From positions 1 to 25,412 of the forward strand of contig JBEBRR010000055.1 of assembly GCA_040394735.1 (NCBI GenBank): a stretch of 25,412 nucleotides of DNA, in the 5' to 3' direction. The translations under genes were made by a program, and so were the position numbers. The notes under the pieces are model-generated. The model made no database searches. It saw nothing but the letters and a program-made list of their open reading frames with translations, and was not told the DNA's origin. This document shows positions 14,654-23,152 of this stretch, piece by piece (the stretch's first letter is position 1; each line of letters starts with the position of its first letter). The stretch comes from Leadbetterella byssophila_A (GTDB taxonomy: Bacteria > Bacteroidota > Bacteroidia > Cytophagales > Spirosomataceae).

Positions 14654-15325
14654 ATGTTCCTCGATTTTCATACCCATCAGATTGCAAAAGAAACCGGTGT
14701 TCAAAATATTTATAATGTTATTTTGAGTGAGGAGACCATGCATGATAAGCAGTGGAAAAGCTATGAGGCGGTGTCAGTGGGTATTCATCCCTGGTATATT
14801 ATGGATACACCATTGAATGAAATGCTGGCCTTCCTGGAAGAAGCGGTGGCACTGCCTGTGGTTAAATGTATCGGTGAGGCGGGGCTCGACAAGCTCAGGG
14901 GACCGGATCTGTGCATACAGCAGGAAGTTTTAATACGACAGATCCGGATAGCAGAAACGGTCAACAAGCCGGTGGTGATCCACTGTGTACGGGCTTATCA
15001 GGAACTGATGGCGGTAAAGAAATCGCTGAATCCGGGCGTGCCCCTGATTATTCATGGCTTTGCCCGGAAGCCTGCGCTGGCCGCGGAGCTGGTTTCCAAT
15101 GGTTTTTATCTTTCTTTCGGGAAGGCCGTCCTGGATAAACCCTATGTGCAACAGGCTTTACGGGGTACAGTTGCCGGACGCCTGTTCCTGGAAACGGATG
15201 ATTGTTCTGAAATGAGCATACGGACCGTTTATGAAAAAGCAGCAGCTGTCAGAGGCGTTTCACTGGATGAATTAAAACAGCTGATAAGTCAGAATTATAC
15301 GGAAATTAAGTTAAATATCAAGTGA
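14654..15325 (+). CDS. TatD-family metal-dependent hydrolase
   Basis: The 223-residue protein has the TatD metal ligands in order: H6-T-H8 in DFHTH, E75 in CIGEAGLD, H110 in VVIHCV, H134 in LIIHGF and D182 in FLETDD. Members fold as a TIM barrel with two divalent metal ions and act as 3'-5' DNases or other phosphodiesterases. It is shorter than the usual 255-265 residues. The neighbouring gene on the same strand is tcdA after a 60-base gap, and the two may be co-transcribed. The substrate is unknown. Confidence 0.92.
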   Translation: MFLDFHTHQIAKETGVQNIYNVILSEETMHDKQWKSYEAVSVGIHPWYIMDTPLNEMLAFLEEAVALPVVKCIGEAGLDKLRGPDLCIQQEVLIRQIRIAETVNKPVVIHCVRAYQELMAVKKSLNPGVPLIIHGFARKPALAAELVSNGFYLSFGKAVLDKPYVQQALRGTVAGRLFLETDDCSEMSIRTVYEKAAAVRGVSLDELKQLISQNYTEIKLNIK

Positions 15326-15335
15326 ATTTTTACCA

Positions 15336-15364
15336 CAGATGCACCATTTATATTCGTGTATCTG
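15336..15364. repeat. Imperfect hairpin between tatD-like and tcdA genes
   Basis: CAGATGCAC (15336-15344) and GTGTATCTG (15356-15364) pair in eight of nine positions with an 11-base A/T-rich loop. It resembles the intergenic hairpin repeats found scattered in many Bacteroidota genomes. Only one copy is seen here. Confidence 0.33.
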
Positions 15365-15385
15365 CGACCATTTTAAACTACATTT

Positions 15386-16168
15386 ATGAGCGATTTATCG
15401 TGGCTTTCACGTTCGGAATTACTGGTGGGCCGGGAAGGCATTGAAAAGTTACAGCGGTCACACGTACTGGTGGTGGGCCTGGGCGGTGTGGGATCTTTCG
15501 CCGCCGAATTTATTTGCCGTTCAGGGATAGGTGAGATGACCATTGTGGATGGCGACGTGGTAGATCCCTCCAATCGTAACCGCCAGCTACCGGCCTTGTT
15601 TACCACACACGGCGTTTCCAAAGCAGAATGGATGAAGGAGCGGCTGCTCAGCATTAACCCCGGCCTCAGGCTTCATGTTATCAATGAGTTCCTGAGTCCG
15701 GAGCGCTGCAGGGAGCTGATGCTGAATCCCTATGATTATGTTATGGACTGCATTGACAGCATTACTCCCAAGCTTACCCTGATTGAAGAAGCTTTTAAAT
15801 CAGGGAAGGCGGTGGTAAGTTCCATGGGCGCCGGAGGGAAGACCGATCCCACGAAAATCCGGGTAGCCGATCTTTACGAGACTTATACCTGTAAGCTGGC
15901 GTTTTACATCCGGAAGCGGGTGAAGAGATTGGGTGTTACCAAGGGAGTAAGGGCCGTATTTTCTACGGAGGAAATGGACAAGGATTCGCTCATCATGACC
16001 GATGGTTCCAATTTCAAGCAGTCGGCCTACGGTACCATCTCTTATCTTCCCGCCGCATTTGGCGGAGTGGCCGCCTCCGTGGTGATCCGCGACCTGCTGT
16101 CTATACCGGTAGAGACGTTGAAGCGGCCCGGGCGAATGAGCCGGAGCGTGATACGCAGGAAAGAGTAA
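15386..16168 (+). CDS. tcdA: tRNA threonylcarbamoyladenosine dehydratase (TcdA/CsdL)
   Basis: This 260-residue E1-like enzyme (family ThiF/MoeB/HesA) has the nucleotide-binding loop GLGGVGS at 31-37, the acidic DGDVVDPSNRNRQ motif at 55-67 and the DCIDSITPK segment. TcdA uses ATP to dehydrate threonylcarbamoyl-adenosine 37 (t6A) in ANN-decoding tRNAs to the cyclic form ct6A. The length is close to that of E. coli TcdA (268). It is distinguished from ThiF and MoeB by SRSELLVGREGIEKL at the front and the LAFYIRKRVKRLGV region. The start at 15386 is the first ATG with the family N-terminus. It ends just before a large inverted repeat. Confidence 0.92.
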   Translation: MSDLSWLSRSELLVGREGIEKLQRSHVLVVGLGGVGSFAAEFICRSGIGEMTIVDGDVVDPSNRNRQLPALFTTHGVSKAEWMKERLLSINPGLRLHVINEFLSPERCRELMLNPYDYVMDCIDSITPKLTLIEEAFKSGKAVVSSMGAGGKTDPTKIRVADLYETYTCKLAFYIRKRVKRLGVTKGVRAVFSTEEMDKDSLIMTDGSNFKQSAYGTISYLPAAFGGVAASVVIRDLLSIPVETLKRPGRMSRSVIRRKE

Positions 16169-16171
16169 CTA

Positions 16172-16266
16172 ATGCTTAATGGTAAATTGTTAATGCTTAA
16201 TGATCTAAGAATGAGACCGTAGTTGAAACATTAAGCATTAACAATTTACCATTAACAATTAAGCAT
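16172..16266. repeat. 25-bp perfect inverted repeat between tcdA and dps genes
   Basis: The arms 16178-16202 and 16229-16253 are exact reverse complements over 25 bases, with a 26-base spacer; looser homology extends to 16172 and 16266 with a 7-base insertion on the right. Each arm contains TTAATGCTTAATG and GGTAAATTG motifs. It sits between the convergent ends of tcdA and the ferritin gene, so it may end both transcripts, and its form is also that of a small dispersed repeat. Confidence 0.75.
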
Positions 16267-16273
16267 CAGCAAT

Positions 16274-16735
16274 TTACTTCAGATGCGCGCGCAGCATCCA
16301 GGCGGTTTTTTCATGCTGTTCCAGCAGACCGGTGATGAAATCTTCGGTGCCGGTATCCAGTTGGTTCTCAAGTGCTTTCAGCTGTTCCCGGATAAAGATA
16401 ATGATGGATTCATAATCGCTCAGGAGTGCTTTGATAAAACTCATGCTGTCATTTTTCTCCAGGGGTTTTTCTGACAAATGGGTAAGCTTCAGATATTCGG
16501 TCAGTGAAGCTGCGGCATAATGGTCGAGCTTACGCAGCCTTTCTGCCACCTCGTCCACAATAACCGCCAGTTCGTTATATTGCTGCTCAAAATAGGTGTG
16601 CATGGTATGGAAATCAGGGCCTTCCACGTTCCAGTGTGCATTCCTGGTTTTCATATAAAGGACGAATTCGTCCGCAAGTAGTACAGTCAGAAATTTGGTG
16701 ACTTTGGTGTTGTCTTTAATTCCGATAGTGTTCAT
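16274..16735 (-). CDS. dps: Dps-family ferritin-like DNA-protection protein
   Basis: The 153-residue protein is a Dps with the ferroxidase ligands in the family pattern: H34 and H46 (NAHWNVEGPDFHTMH), E50, D61 and E65 (VDEVAER). These correspond to the inter-subunit di-iron site in characterised Dps proteins. The family forms 12-mers that oxidise and store iron using H2O2, protecting DNA. A basic N-terminal tail for DNA binding is short here (residues 1-14), so DNA binding is uncertain. No convincing TAnnTTTG promoter is seen upstream; regulation by a peroxide-sensing factor would fit but is not shown. Confidence 0.94.
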   Translation of the reverse strand: MNTIGIKDNTKVTKFLTVLLADEFVLYMKTRNAHWNVEGPDFHTMHTYFEQQYNELAVIVDEVAERLRKLDHYAAASLTEYLKLTHLSEKPLEKNDSMSFIKALLSDYESIIIFIREQLKALENQLDTGTEDFITGLLEQHEKTAWMLRAHLK

Positions 16736-16831
16736 TTAATCTTGTGTTTTATAGCTATATAACAAATCTGAGTCTGAAATAGTGCTTATTAATGCCGTAT
16801 AATCGCACCGCAGTGCTTTTCAGGATAAAAT

Positions 16832-16868
16832 AGGGTGAAAACACCCTCCCAAAAATGGGTAAAAACCC
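16832..16868. promoter_or_regulatory. Two tandem GGGT-type dyads upstream of the small lipoprotein gene
   Basis: AGGGTG-AAAA-CACCCT (16832-16847) and GGGT-AAAA-ACCC (16857-16868) are two perfect dyads with the same AAAA centre, 23 bases apart (about two helical turns). A CCC-AAAAAT-GGG dyad lies between. They lie about 125-160 bases before the lipoprotein gene and about 100-130 bases upstream of the divergent dps start. This looks like an operator for a dimeric regulator or an attenuating structure. Confidence 0.4.
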
Positions 16869-16991
16869 TGTAGTGATTTAACCCGGCTTGCAGTAACTTG
16901 CAATGAATTTTATAGCCATGAAAACATTAATTTAACCCGCACCCACACGGCTTTGCCTGTTAAATTTTTTTTCAAATTAAAAACTACTATA

Positions 16992-17252
16992 ATGAAAACA
17001 TTGTCATTCTTATTGCTTTGTACCGTATGCCTTTCTTGTGGAAAAAAAGGCGTTGACCCTGCCGCAGCAAGCTGCAATGAATCTGTTGCCCGGTACCAGA
17101 CCACCATCAATGCCTACGCTGCCTCACCTACGGCTGCCAACTGCCTGGCCGTAAAGAGTGTTTTAAGTGATGTTGTGAACAAGTGCACACTGCTGTCTGC
17201 GCAGGAAAGGGCAGAATATAACCGTGAACTTGACCAGATGACCTGTGACTGA
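16992..17252 (+). CDS. Small Cys-rich lipoprotein, function unknown
   Basis: Starting at the ATG at 16992 gives an 86-residue protein with a short lipoprotein signal peptide and lipobox LSCGK (lipidated Cys 16). The longer frame from 16953 would add 13 residues in front of the signal peptide and is rejected. After the signal, SCNESVARYQTTINAYAASP, TAANCLAV, NKCTLL and MTCD contain four more Cys and an amphipathic helix pattern, which suggests a small disulfide-stabilised helical bundle. I do not recognise the family. It is 6 bases from the convergent stop of the von Willebrand A lipoprotein gene, and the two tandem dyads upstream may control it. Confidence 0.7.
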   Translation: MKTLSFLLLCTVCLSCGKKGVDPAAASCNESVARYQTTINAYAASPTAANCLAVKSVLSDVVNKCTLLSAQERAEYNRELDQMTCD

Positions 17253-17258
17253 TTTGTC

Positions 17259-18254
17259 TCAGCGAACGGTCCGGATATCAAAGCGTAATTTTACGGGAGC
17301 CGTACGCGGAATCACCTGCTGGTTACGGATATAGGTCAGGTGGTAAACGTTGGAAATCAGTTTACCGAATTTTTCAAATACTTCTTTTACCTGTGCGGCG
17401 CTGCTGGGGATGCTGACAATCCAGCCATTGCTTATCAGTTTGGGAGGAATGCTGGTGTCCAGTCCGCCTTTTCCTTCCAGTCCGATAAAGAAGCCTCTTA
17501 TTTTGTTGGTGTTTTTGTCGTTCTTGATCTTATTCAGAATGTTATCCATGTTATAGTAATTCTGATCCGACATGTTATCCGTTCCGTCGGTGAAGGTCAC
17601 CAGGATACGGGATTGGGCAGGATAGCGTAACAACATCTCCACGCCCTCGTCCATGGCCCGGTAAAGAGCGGTGAACCGGTCAGAGTTCAGGTTGGAAATG
17701 TAACCCTTCAGGGCTTCCCGGTTATTGGTAATGGGGTAGGTATTGACATCCGTGGAAAAATCTACAATACCCATTTTAACCTCGGGGTGGGTAGTGAAGG
17801 TCTGATCGATGAAATTCATGGCGTATTCCTTGATTTTGGAGAAATCGCCACCGAGCGACTCACTCCGGTCAAGCACCAGCACTACTACACCCACGTCCTG
17901 GGTCTGGGTAAAATCCATGGTAAATTCCACGTCTTCCTTCCAGTTATTATTCCTGAATTCGTACGCTTTTATGGCTTCAATGTTATAGTTATTGTTCTGA
18001 TTGTCTACAATTTTGAAGTTATCGATGACCACCTTGGTCAGCTGGCTTCCTTCGGTTTGTCCTTCGAAAGTTTGTGAAAAGTCAATCTTAATCTCTTTCG
18101 AGGTTTTCATTTCATCGAAACGGATCTCAGGGTTACGTCCTGTGGTATTCCAGAAATCAAGGTAGATCTGAAAAGAGTTGCCGGCACCGGGCTCATTGGA
18201 ATCGCATCCGAAAATAACAACGGAAAGCAACAAGGCTTTGAAGATGAGTTTCAT
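17259..18254 (-). CDS. Lipoprotein with von Willebrand A domain
   Basis: The start at 18254 (MKLIFKALLL) gives a lipoprotein signal with lipobox VIFGC (Cys 17); the frame can also be read from 18278, eight codons earlier. The 331-residue protein has a beta-rich N-terminal region (about 25-115) and a von Willebrand A domain at about 120-305. Its metal-ion site is complete: D129-R-S131-E-S133, T195 (FTALY) and D223 (FTDGTDN). Such domains bind ligands through a divalent cation. The partner is unknown; an outer-membrane or periplasmic adhesion or assembly role is plausible. Codon use is more A/T-rich than in the housekeeping genes around it. Confidence 0.85.
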   Translation of the reverse strand: MKLIFKALLLSVVIFGCDSNEPGAGNSFQIYLDFWNTTGRNPEIRFDEMKTSKEIKIDFSQTFEGQTEGSQLTKVVIDNFKIVDNQNNNYNIEAIKAYEFRNNNWKEDVEFTMDFTQTQDVGVVVLVLDRSESLGGDFSKIKEYAMNFIDQTFTTHPEVKMGIVDFSTDVNTYPITNNREALKGYISNLNSDRFTALYRAMDEGVEMLLRYPAQSRILVTFTDGTDNMSDQNYYNMDNILNKIKNDKNTNKIRGFFIGLEGKGGLDTSIPPKLISNGWIVSIPSSAAQVKEVFEKFGKLISNVYHLTYIRNQQVIPRTAPVKLRFDIRTVR

Positions 18255-18396
18255 AGTATTATTAGGAAAACTTTTCATGAGAATGTAACGAAAACAATCC
18301 CATAAACTTTCATTTGCACGCTATTTCTTTGCAATTTTACACATTATTTTTCAAAAATGAACACGGGAACCTTAATTATTCCCGAAAGCCCAGAAA

Positions 18397-19299
18397 ATGC
18401 AAGCCATCAGTTTTTACCTTTTATATCCGCTAATCCGGTTATTCGCTTTTATCCCTCTCCGTATTCTGTACTTCTTGTCCGATTACCTTGTGTATCCCAT
18501 GCTATATAAGGTATTGGGGTACCGGAAAAAAGTGGTGCGCGAAAATATGCGACGGGTGTATCCCGAAAAGACGGAGGCAGAGCGGCTGGATATTGAAAGA
18601 AGATTTTATCACTATCTTTCTGATCTCTTTATGGAAACGGTGAAAGGCTTTGACATTTCGTATGAGGCGCTGGACAAAAGAATCGATATTACGAACCTCG
18701 ACCTGCTGCAGAAGATCTACCATGAAAACGCCGGCGTAGTGCTCACTTTAGGGCACGTGGGGAATTATGAGTGGCTGGTTCAATATGTTCCGGAAGCGGG
18801 TAATCTTCAGGTGGCTACCCCTTACCGGAAATTTACAAATCCTTATTTTGACAGGGCATTCAAGGCATCGAGAGAACGGGGCGGTGCTATTCTTTTCCAT
18901 ACCCAGAAAACCCAGGAGTTTATCCGGAAAGAGAAGAGCAGGTATATTCTTGCCCTGGCCAATGACCAGTCGGCACCGGCTGAAAAGTCCTACTGGGTGA
19001 GATTTCTGAACCAGGATACCTCTTTTTTTGAGGGAACCGAAAGAATGGCACGCCAGCTGAAATTTCCCGTATTATTTGTCAATATCCGGGTTACGGGAAG
19101 AGGCCGGTATGCAATTACTTTTCAGCCGGTTACTGAAAACCCGGACCAGGAGCCGGTAGGGGATATCCTGGCGGGGCACGCCCGTTTGCTGGAAGAAAAT
19201 ATTCACCAGGCGCCTGAATACTGGCTCTGGTCACACAAGCGCTGGAAACATAAGAAACCCAAAGGCTTCACCTATGGGTTTACACGGGATATTTTGTAA
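18397..19299 (+). CDS. Lipid A biosynthesis acyltransferase (LpxL/HtrB family)
   Basis: The 300-residue protein has an N-terminal hydrophobic anchor (about 5-27), the catalytic HX4E motif as H120-V-G-N-Y-E125, then TPYRKFTNPYFD, ALANDQSAP, SFFEGTERMARQLKFPV and the C-terminal YWLWSHKRWK, all family landmarks. It would transfer an acyl chain from acyl-ACP to the lipid A precursor at the inner membrane. Whether it adds lauroyl, myristoyl or another chain cannot be told. The gene stands alone between the VWA lipoprotein and dnaE and is convergent with dnaE. Confidence 0.93.
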   Translation: MQAISFYLLYPLIRLFAFIPLRILYFLSDYLVYPMLYKVLGYRKKVVRENMRRVYPEKTEAERLDIERRFYHYLSDLFMETVKGFDISYEALDKRIDITNLDLLQKIYHENAGVVLTLGHVGNYEWLVQYVPEAGNLQVATPYRKFTNPYFDRAFKASRERGGAILFHTQKTQEFIRKEKSRYILALANDQSAPAEKSYWVRFLNQDTSFFEGTERMARQLKFPVLFVNIRVTGRGRYAITFQPVTENPDQEPVGDILAGHARLLEENIHQAPEYWLWSHKRWKHKKPKGFTYGFTRDIL

Positions 19300-19344
19300 T
19301 AGTCTGGGGTAGTTAAGGTGGTTTTAACAGATGTACTTCATGTA

Positions 19345-19418
19345 CCCTTTGACAAGCTCAGGGTGACAGTAGTTTGCAATGAATAGGTAACCGATGTTAC
19401 CCTGAGCTTGTTGGAGGG
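19345..19418. repeat. Inverted pair of a dispersed CCCTGAGCTTGT-type repeat
   Basis: The arms 19345-19368 and 19395-19418 contain the same CCCTGAGCTTGT core in opposite orientation, with about five mismatches over 24 bases and a 26-base spacer. This core, also seen as CCCTGAGCTTGTCGAAGGG, is a well-known intergenic element in many bacterial genomes. It lies between the convergent acyltransferase and dnaE genes, where a hairpin could end both transcripts. Confidence 0.6.
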
Positions 19419-19425
19419 CATGTGT

Positions 19426-22400
19426 TTAATTTAAAGAAATATTTTCCGCACCTACCAGACCTGACAGCTGGTTGTGAATTTCTTTCGTGATCTCGATGCG
19501 TACAGTACGCGAAAACAGGGCGATATCGTACTGATTCTGCGTGTCGTAGACATCAATCTTCAGCCCGAATTTTCCCGGGTTTTGCAATACCACCTTCCGG
19601 ATTTCCTGTACAAGCGGCTTGTCGAGGGTATTGATGTCCAGTTTGATCTTCATTTCCCGCAGCCGCTTTTCCTTCATTTCACTGAGCAGGTCAATGGCCT
19701 GAGGCTTGAACTCCAGCTCATCTTCCTTGCCCCACCGGCCCATTACCTTTCCTTTGATGTAGATGAAGGCCTCGGGAATGAAGTAGCGGGAGTATTCGAT
19801 GAAATCGCGGCCAAAAAGGGCTATTTCCAGCGAGCCGGTATAGTCTTCGATCCGGTAAATACCAAACTGATTACCGTTTTTAGACTGCCGTATATTGGCC
19901 GAAGTGACCACCCCGCCTATGGTAAATTCCTTGTCTTTGTTCTCTTTTTCGAGGAGGTTATTATCCAGAGGCCGGCAGAGACTCATTTCCATGGCGAACT
20001 GATCAAGCGGGTGACCAGAGATGTAAAAGCCTACCACTTCTTTCTCATACCGGAGCTTCTCTATATTGCCCCATTCTTCCACCCGGTCAATTTTAGGTGT
20101 CTGGATATTAAAGGCGGAATCACTGCCGAAAGAGCCGAAGAGAGTATTCTGGGAACTCATTTTGTCTTCCATGACCTTGTTGGCGTAACGGATCAGCCGT
20201 TCAATGAAGGTGCCGCCTTCTTCGGACACATGAAAGTACACCGCCCGGTGAATGTCTTCAAAGCAGTCAAACGCACCGGCGTACGCCAGCGATTCGAGCG
20301 TTTTTTTATTGACCGTGCGAAGGTTTACGCGGGTAATGAAGTCGAAAATATCTTTGAACTGCCCGTTCTTCTCCCTTTCCTCGATAATGGCATCTACGGC
20401 AGCATCGCCGGTACCTTTGATACCGCCCAATCCGAAGCGGATCTCATGCTTCTTGTTGACACTGAAGCGTTTCTGGGATTCATTAATGTCAGGCCCCAGA
20501 ACCTCGAGGCCCAGCGCCTTACATTCTTCCATGAAGAAGGTGATTTTCTCAATATTTCCCAGCTGGGAAGTGAGCACGCCGGCCATGTATTCAGCCGTAT
20601 AATGTGTTTTCAGGTAGGCGGTCTGGTATGCCACAAACGCGTAACAGGTGGAGTGAGACTTGTTGAAGGCATATTGCGCAAAAGCCTCCCAGTCGGTCCA
20701 GATCTTATCGAGCGTCTTTTCCGGATGCCCGTTTTTCAGTCCCCCTTCTATAAATTTGGCCTTCATTTTGTCCAGCACTTCCTTCTGCTTTTTACCCATA
20801 GCCTTGCGCAGGGTGTCGGCATCGCCTTTGGTGAAGTCGGCCAGTTTCTGGGAAAGCAGCATCACCTGCTCCTGGTAAACGGTGATCCCGTAGGTTTCTG
20901 CCAGGTGCTCTTCCATTTCGGGCAGGTCATAGGTGATAGGCTCCCGGCCGTGCTTCCGGTTAACATAGTTCGGAATATAGGCAATCGGGCCGGGCCTGTA
21001 CAGGGCGTTCATGGCAATGAGGTCACCGAAGCGGTCAGGCTGAAGATCCTTCATGTATTTCTTCATACCGTCAGATTCGAACTGGAAGATGGCGTTGGTT
21101 TCGCCCCGCTGGAAGAGCTTGTAAGTCTCTTCGTCATCCAGCGGAATATTGTCGATATCAATATCTACCCCGTAGTTTTCCCGGATCATCCGGAGGGCCT
21201 CCTTAATGATCGTAAGGTTCCTCAGCCCTAGGAAGTCCATTTTGATTACCCCGGCATCTTCAATTACTTTCCCTTCGAACTGGGTCACCAGGAGGTCAGA
21301 GTCTTTGGAAGTGGAAACCGGTACGATCTCTGAAAGATCATAGGGGGCAATGATGATTCCGGCGGCGTGGATACCGGTATTTCTGACCGTTCCTTCCAGC
21401 TTTTCAGCCTGTTTCAGTACTTTCGAAGTAAGGTCTTTGCCCTGGTACATATCCCTGACCTGCTTGACATTCTCTATTTCGTCCGGGTTGAGGCCCAGTT
21501 CTCCCAGTGACTTCGGTCCTGAAAGGGGGGCATGGATGAGCTTCTGGAAATTCATTCCGTAGCCGGGCTTGTCGGGGATCAGCTTGGCAATCTGGTTGGC
21601 TTCTGCCAGCGGCAGATCCATCACGCGGGCCACATCCTTTACGGATGACTTGGTGGCCATGGTACCATAGGTAATGATCTGTGCCACCTGGTTTTTCCCG
21701 TATTTGTCTACCACGTAATCAATCACCTTCTGCCGCCCTTCATCGTCAAAGTCCGTATCAATATCGGGCATAGACTTCCGGTCGGGGTTGAGGAAACGCT
21801 CAAACAGCAGGTTGTACTTGATGGGGTCAATGTTGGTGATGCCGATGCAGTAGGCCACGGCAGAGCCGGCGGCAGATCCGCGGCCGGGACCGATCATCAC
21901 TCCCAGTTCGCGGCCGGCCCTGATGAAGTCCATCACTATAAGAAAATATCCGGCAAACCCCATGGTCTTGATGGTATGCAGCTCGAAATTGAGCCTTTCT
22001 TCCGCTTCCGCCGTGAGAGAGCCGTAACGTTTCCGGGCTCCTTCAAAGGTAATATGTCTCAGGTACTCCCATTGATTCAGGGTATCATCGGCATGCACCT
22101 TAAATTCCTCCGGAATGGGGAAGTTAGGCAGCAGGATATCTTTTTTCAGGTTAAGGGTTTCAATTTTTCCTACTATTTCGTTCGTATTGTCAATGGCCGC
22201 CGGGATATCGGAGAACAATTGCGTCATTTCCGCGGTAGTCTTGAAATAGAACTGGTCGTTATAAAAGGCAAAACGGGTGCCTTTGGAACTGCCCTCGCTG
22301 TCGTCTGAGAACTCTTTGTTGCTAGGGGTGGAAAGCTTTTCCCCGGTGTTGATACAGAGGAGGATGTCGTGGGCCACCCAGTCCGACTGATCCACATAGT

Positions 22401-23022
22401 GGCTGTCATTGGAAGCAATCACCTTTACATTGTATTTTTTGGCAAACTTCAGCAGCACCTCATTGACCCGGATCTGCTCCGCCATATCGTGCCGTTGAAT
22501 TTCCACATAATAATCTTCACCGAAACGGTCCAGCCACCATCTGAATTCCTCTTCAGCGGCTTCTTCTCCCAGTTTTAAGATCGCTTTGGGTACCATGGCC
22601 CCTATGCAGCAGGTAGTTGCGATCAGGCCTTCCTTATATTTTTCGATCAACGCTTTGGTCACCCGCGGGTATTTGCTGTAAAGTCCTTCCATATACCCCA
22701 GAGAGCAGAGCTTGGTGAGGTTTTTATAGCCTTCCGGGTTTTTAGCCAGTAAAAGCTGGTGATACCGCACATCTTTCTGCTCTTTGGTGAAGGTCTTGCG
22801 GGTATGGTCTTCCACCACATAAAATTCACAGCCTACAATGGGCTTTACCCCGTATTTTCCGGCGGTGGCCACAAAGTCAAAAACACCGAACATATTGCCG
22901 TGGTCTGTAATGGCCACGGCCGGCATTTCATCTTTCTGGGCTTTGGCGAAAAGTTTTTTGATGCCTGAGGCTCCGTCAAGCAGGGAGTATTGGGTATGAT
23001 TATGGAGGTGGGAAAATTTCAT
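19426..23022 (-). CDS. dnaE: DNA polymerase III alpha subunit (DnaE type)
   Basis: The 1198-residue protein is a full-length C-family DNA polymerase. The N-terminal PHP domain (1 to about 270) starts HLHNHTQYSLLDGASG. The GPGRGSAAGS motif (378-387) and MPDIDTDFDDEGR (D420, D422 being catalytic Asp) are in the palm, KDLQPDRFGDLIAMNALYRPGP and VYQEQVM follow in the fingers, and FNKSHSTCYAF is the later family motif. The C-terminal part has an OB-fold segment (EFTIGGVVTSANIRQSKNGNQFGIYRIEDYTGSLEI starts near 1030; given here in pieces as EFTIGGVVTS and GSLEIALFGRDF). It is the replicative polymerase catalytic subunit. PHP metal positions look intact (see findings). A good promoter lies just upstream and no intein is seen. 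Confidence 0.97.
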   Translation of the reverse strand: MKFSHLHNHTQYSLLDGASGIKKLFAKAQKDEMPAVAITDHGNMFGVFDFVATAGKYGVKPIVGCEFYVVEDHTRKTFTKEQKDVRYHQLLLAKNPEGYKNLTKLCSLGYMEGLYSKYPRVTKALIEKYKEGLIATTCCIGAMVPKAILKLGEEAAEEEFRWWLDRFGEDYYVEIQRHDMAEQIRVNEVLLKFAKKYNVKVIASNDSHYVDQSDWVAHDILLCINTGEKLSTPSNKEFSDDSEGSSKGTRFAFYNDQFYFKTTAEMTQLFSDIPAAIDNTNEIVGKIETLNLKKDILLPNFPIPEEFKVHADDTLNQWEYLRHITFEGARKRYGSLTAEAEERLNFELHTIKTMGFAGYFLIVMDFIRAGRELGVMIGPGRGSAAGSAVAYCIGITNIDPIKYNLLFERFLNPDRKSMPDIDTDFDDEGRQKVIDYVVDKYGKNQVAQIITYGTMATKSSVKDVARVMDLPLAEANQIAKLIPDKPGYGMNFQKLIHAPLSGPKSLGELGLNPDEIENVKQVRDMYQGKDLTSKVLKQAEKLEGTVRNTGIHAAGIIIAPYDLSEIVPVSTSKDSDLLVTQFEGKVIEDAGVIKMDFLGLRNLTIIKEALRMIRENYGVDIDIDNIPLDDEETYKLFQRGETNAIFQFESDGMKKYMKDLQPDRFGDLIAMNALYRPGPIAYIPNYVNRKHGREPITYDLPEMEEHLAETYGITVYQEQVMLLSQKLADFTKGDADTLRKAMGKKQKEVLDKMKAKFIEGGLKNGHPEKTLDKIWTDWEAFAQYAFNKSHSTCYAFVAYQTAYLKTHYTAEYMAGVLTSQLGNIEKITFFMEECKALGLEVLGPDINESQKRFSVNKKHEIRFGLGGIKGTGDAAVDAIIEEREKNGQFKDIFDFITRVNLRTVNKKTLESLAYAGAFDCFEDIHRAVYFHVSEEGGTFIERLIRYANKVMEDKMSSQNTLFGSFGSDSAFNIQTPKIDRVEEWGNIEKLRYEKEVVGFYISGHPLDQFAMEMSLCRPLDNNLLEKENKDKEFTIGGVVTSANIRQSKNGNQFGIYRIEDYTGSLEIALFGRDFIEYSRYFIPEAFIYIKGKVMGRWGKEDELEFKPQAIDLLSEMKEKRLREMKIKLDINTLDKPLVQEIRKVVLQNPGKFGLKIDVYDTQNQYDIALFSRTVRIEITKEIHNQLSGLVGAENISLN

Positions 23023-23047
23023 GTAATTCTGACAGATTCTGAATGAA

Positions 23048-23078
23048 CAAAGTTACATGTTTTTTTACAGGGAGGAAA
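23048..23078 (-). promoter_or_regulatory. Promoter of dnaE
   Basis: On the minus strand TTTC (23078-23075, three of four matches to TTTG), a 19-base spacer, then TAACTTTG (23055-23048, exact TAnnTTTG). Transcription would begin near 23041, about 19 bases before the ATG at 23022. Confidence 0.65.
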
Positions 23079-23152
23079 GTACTATCAGTGAAAATGGAAG
23101 GGTGTATCAGCCTTTATTTACCGTCAGCGGAAAAGGGATCAACATTAATTTT

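Noticed and set aside
16172..16266. CRISPR array or insertion-sequence ends at the large inverted repeat
   Set aside because: There are only two arms in opposite orientation with no spacers and no transposase, so it is a terminator-like or dispersed repeat.
19474..21231. Long plus-strand open frame (585 codons) opposite dnaE
   Set aside because: It is antisense to the well-supported polymerase gene, has no recognisable domain, and its composition follows the constraint of the opposite-strand codons.
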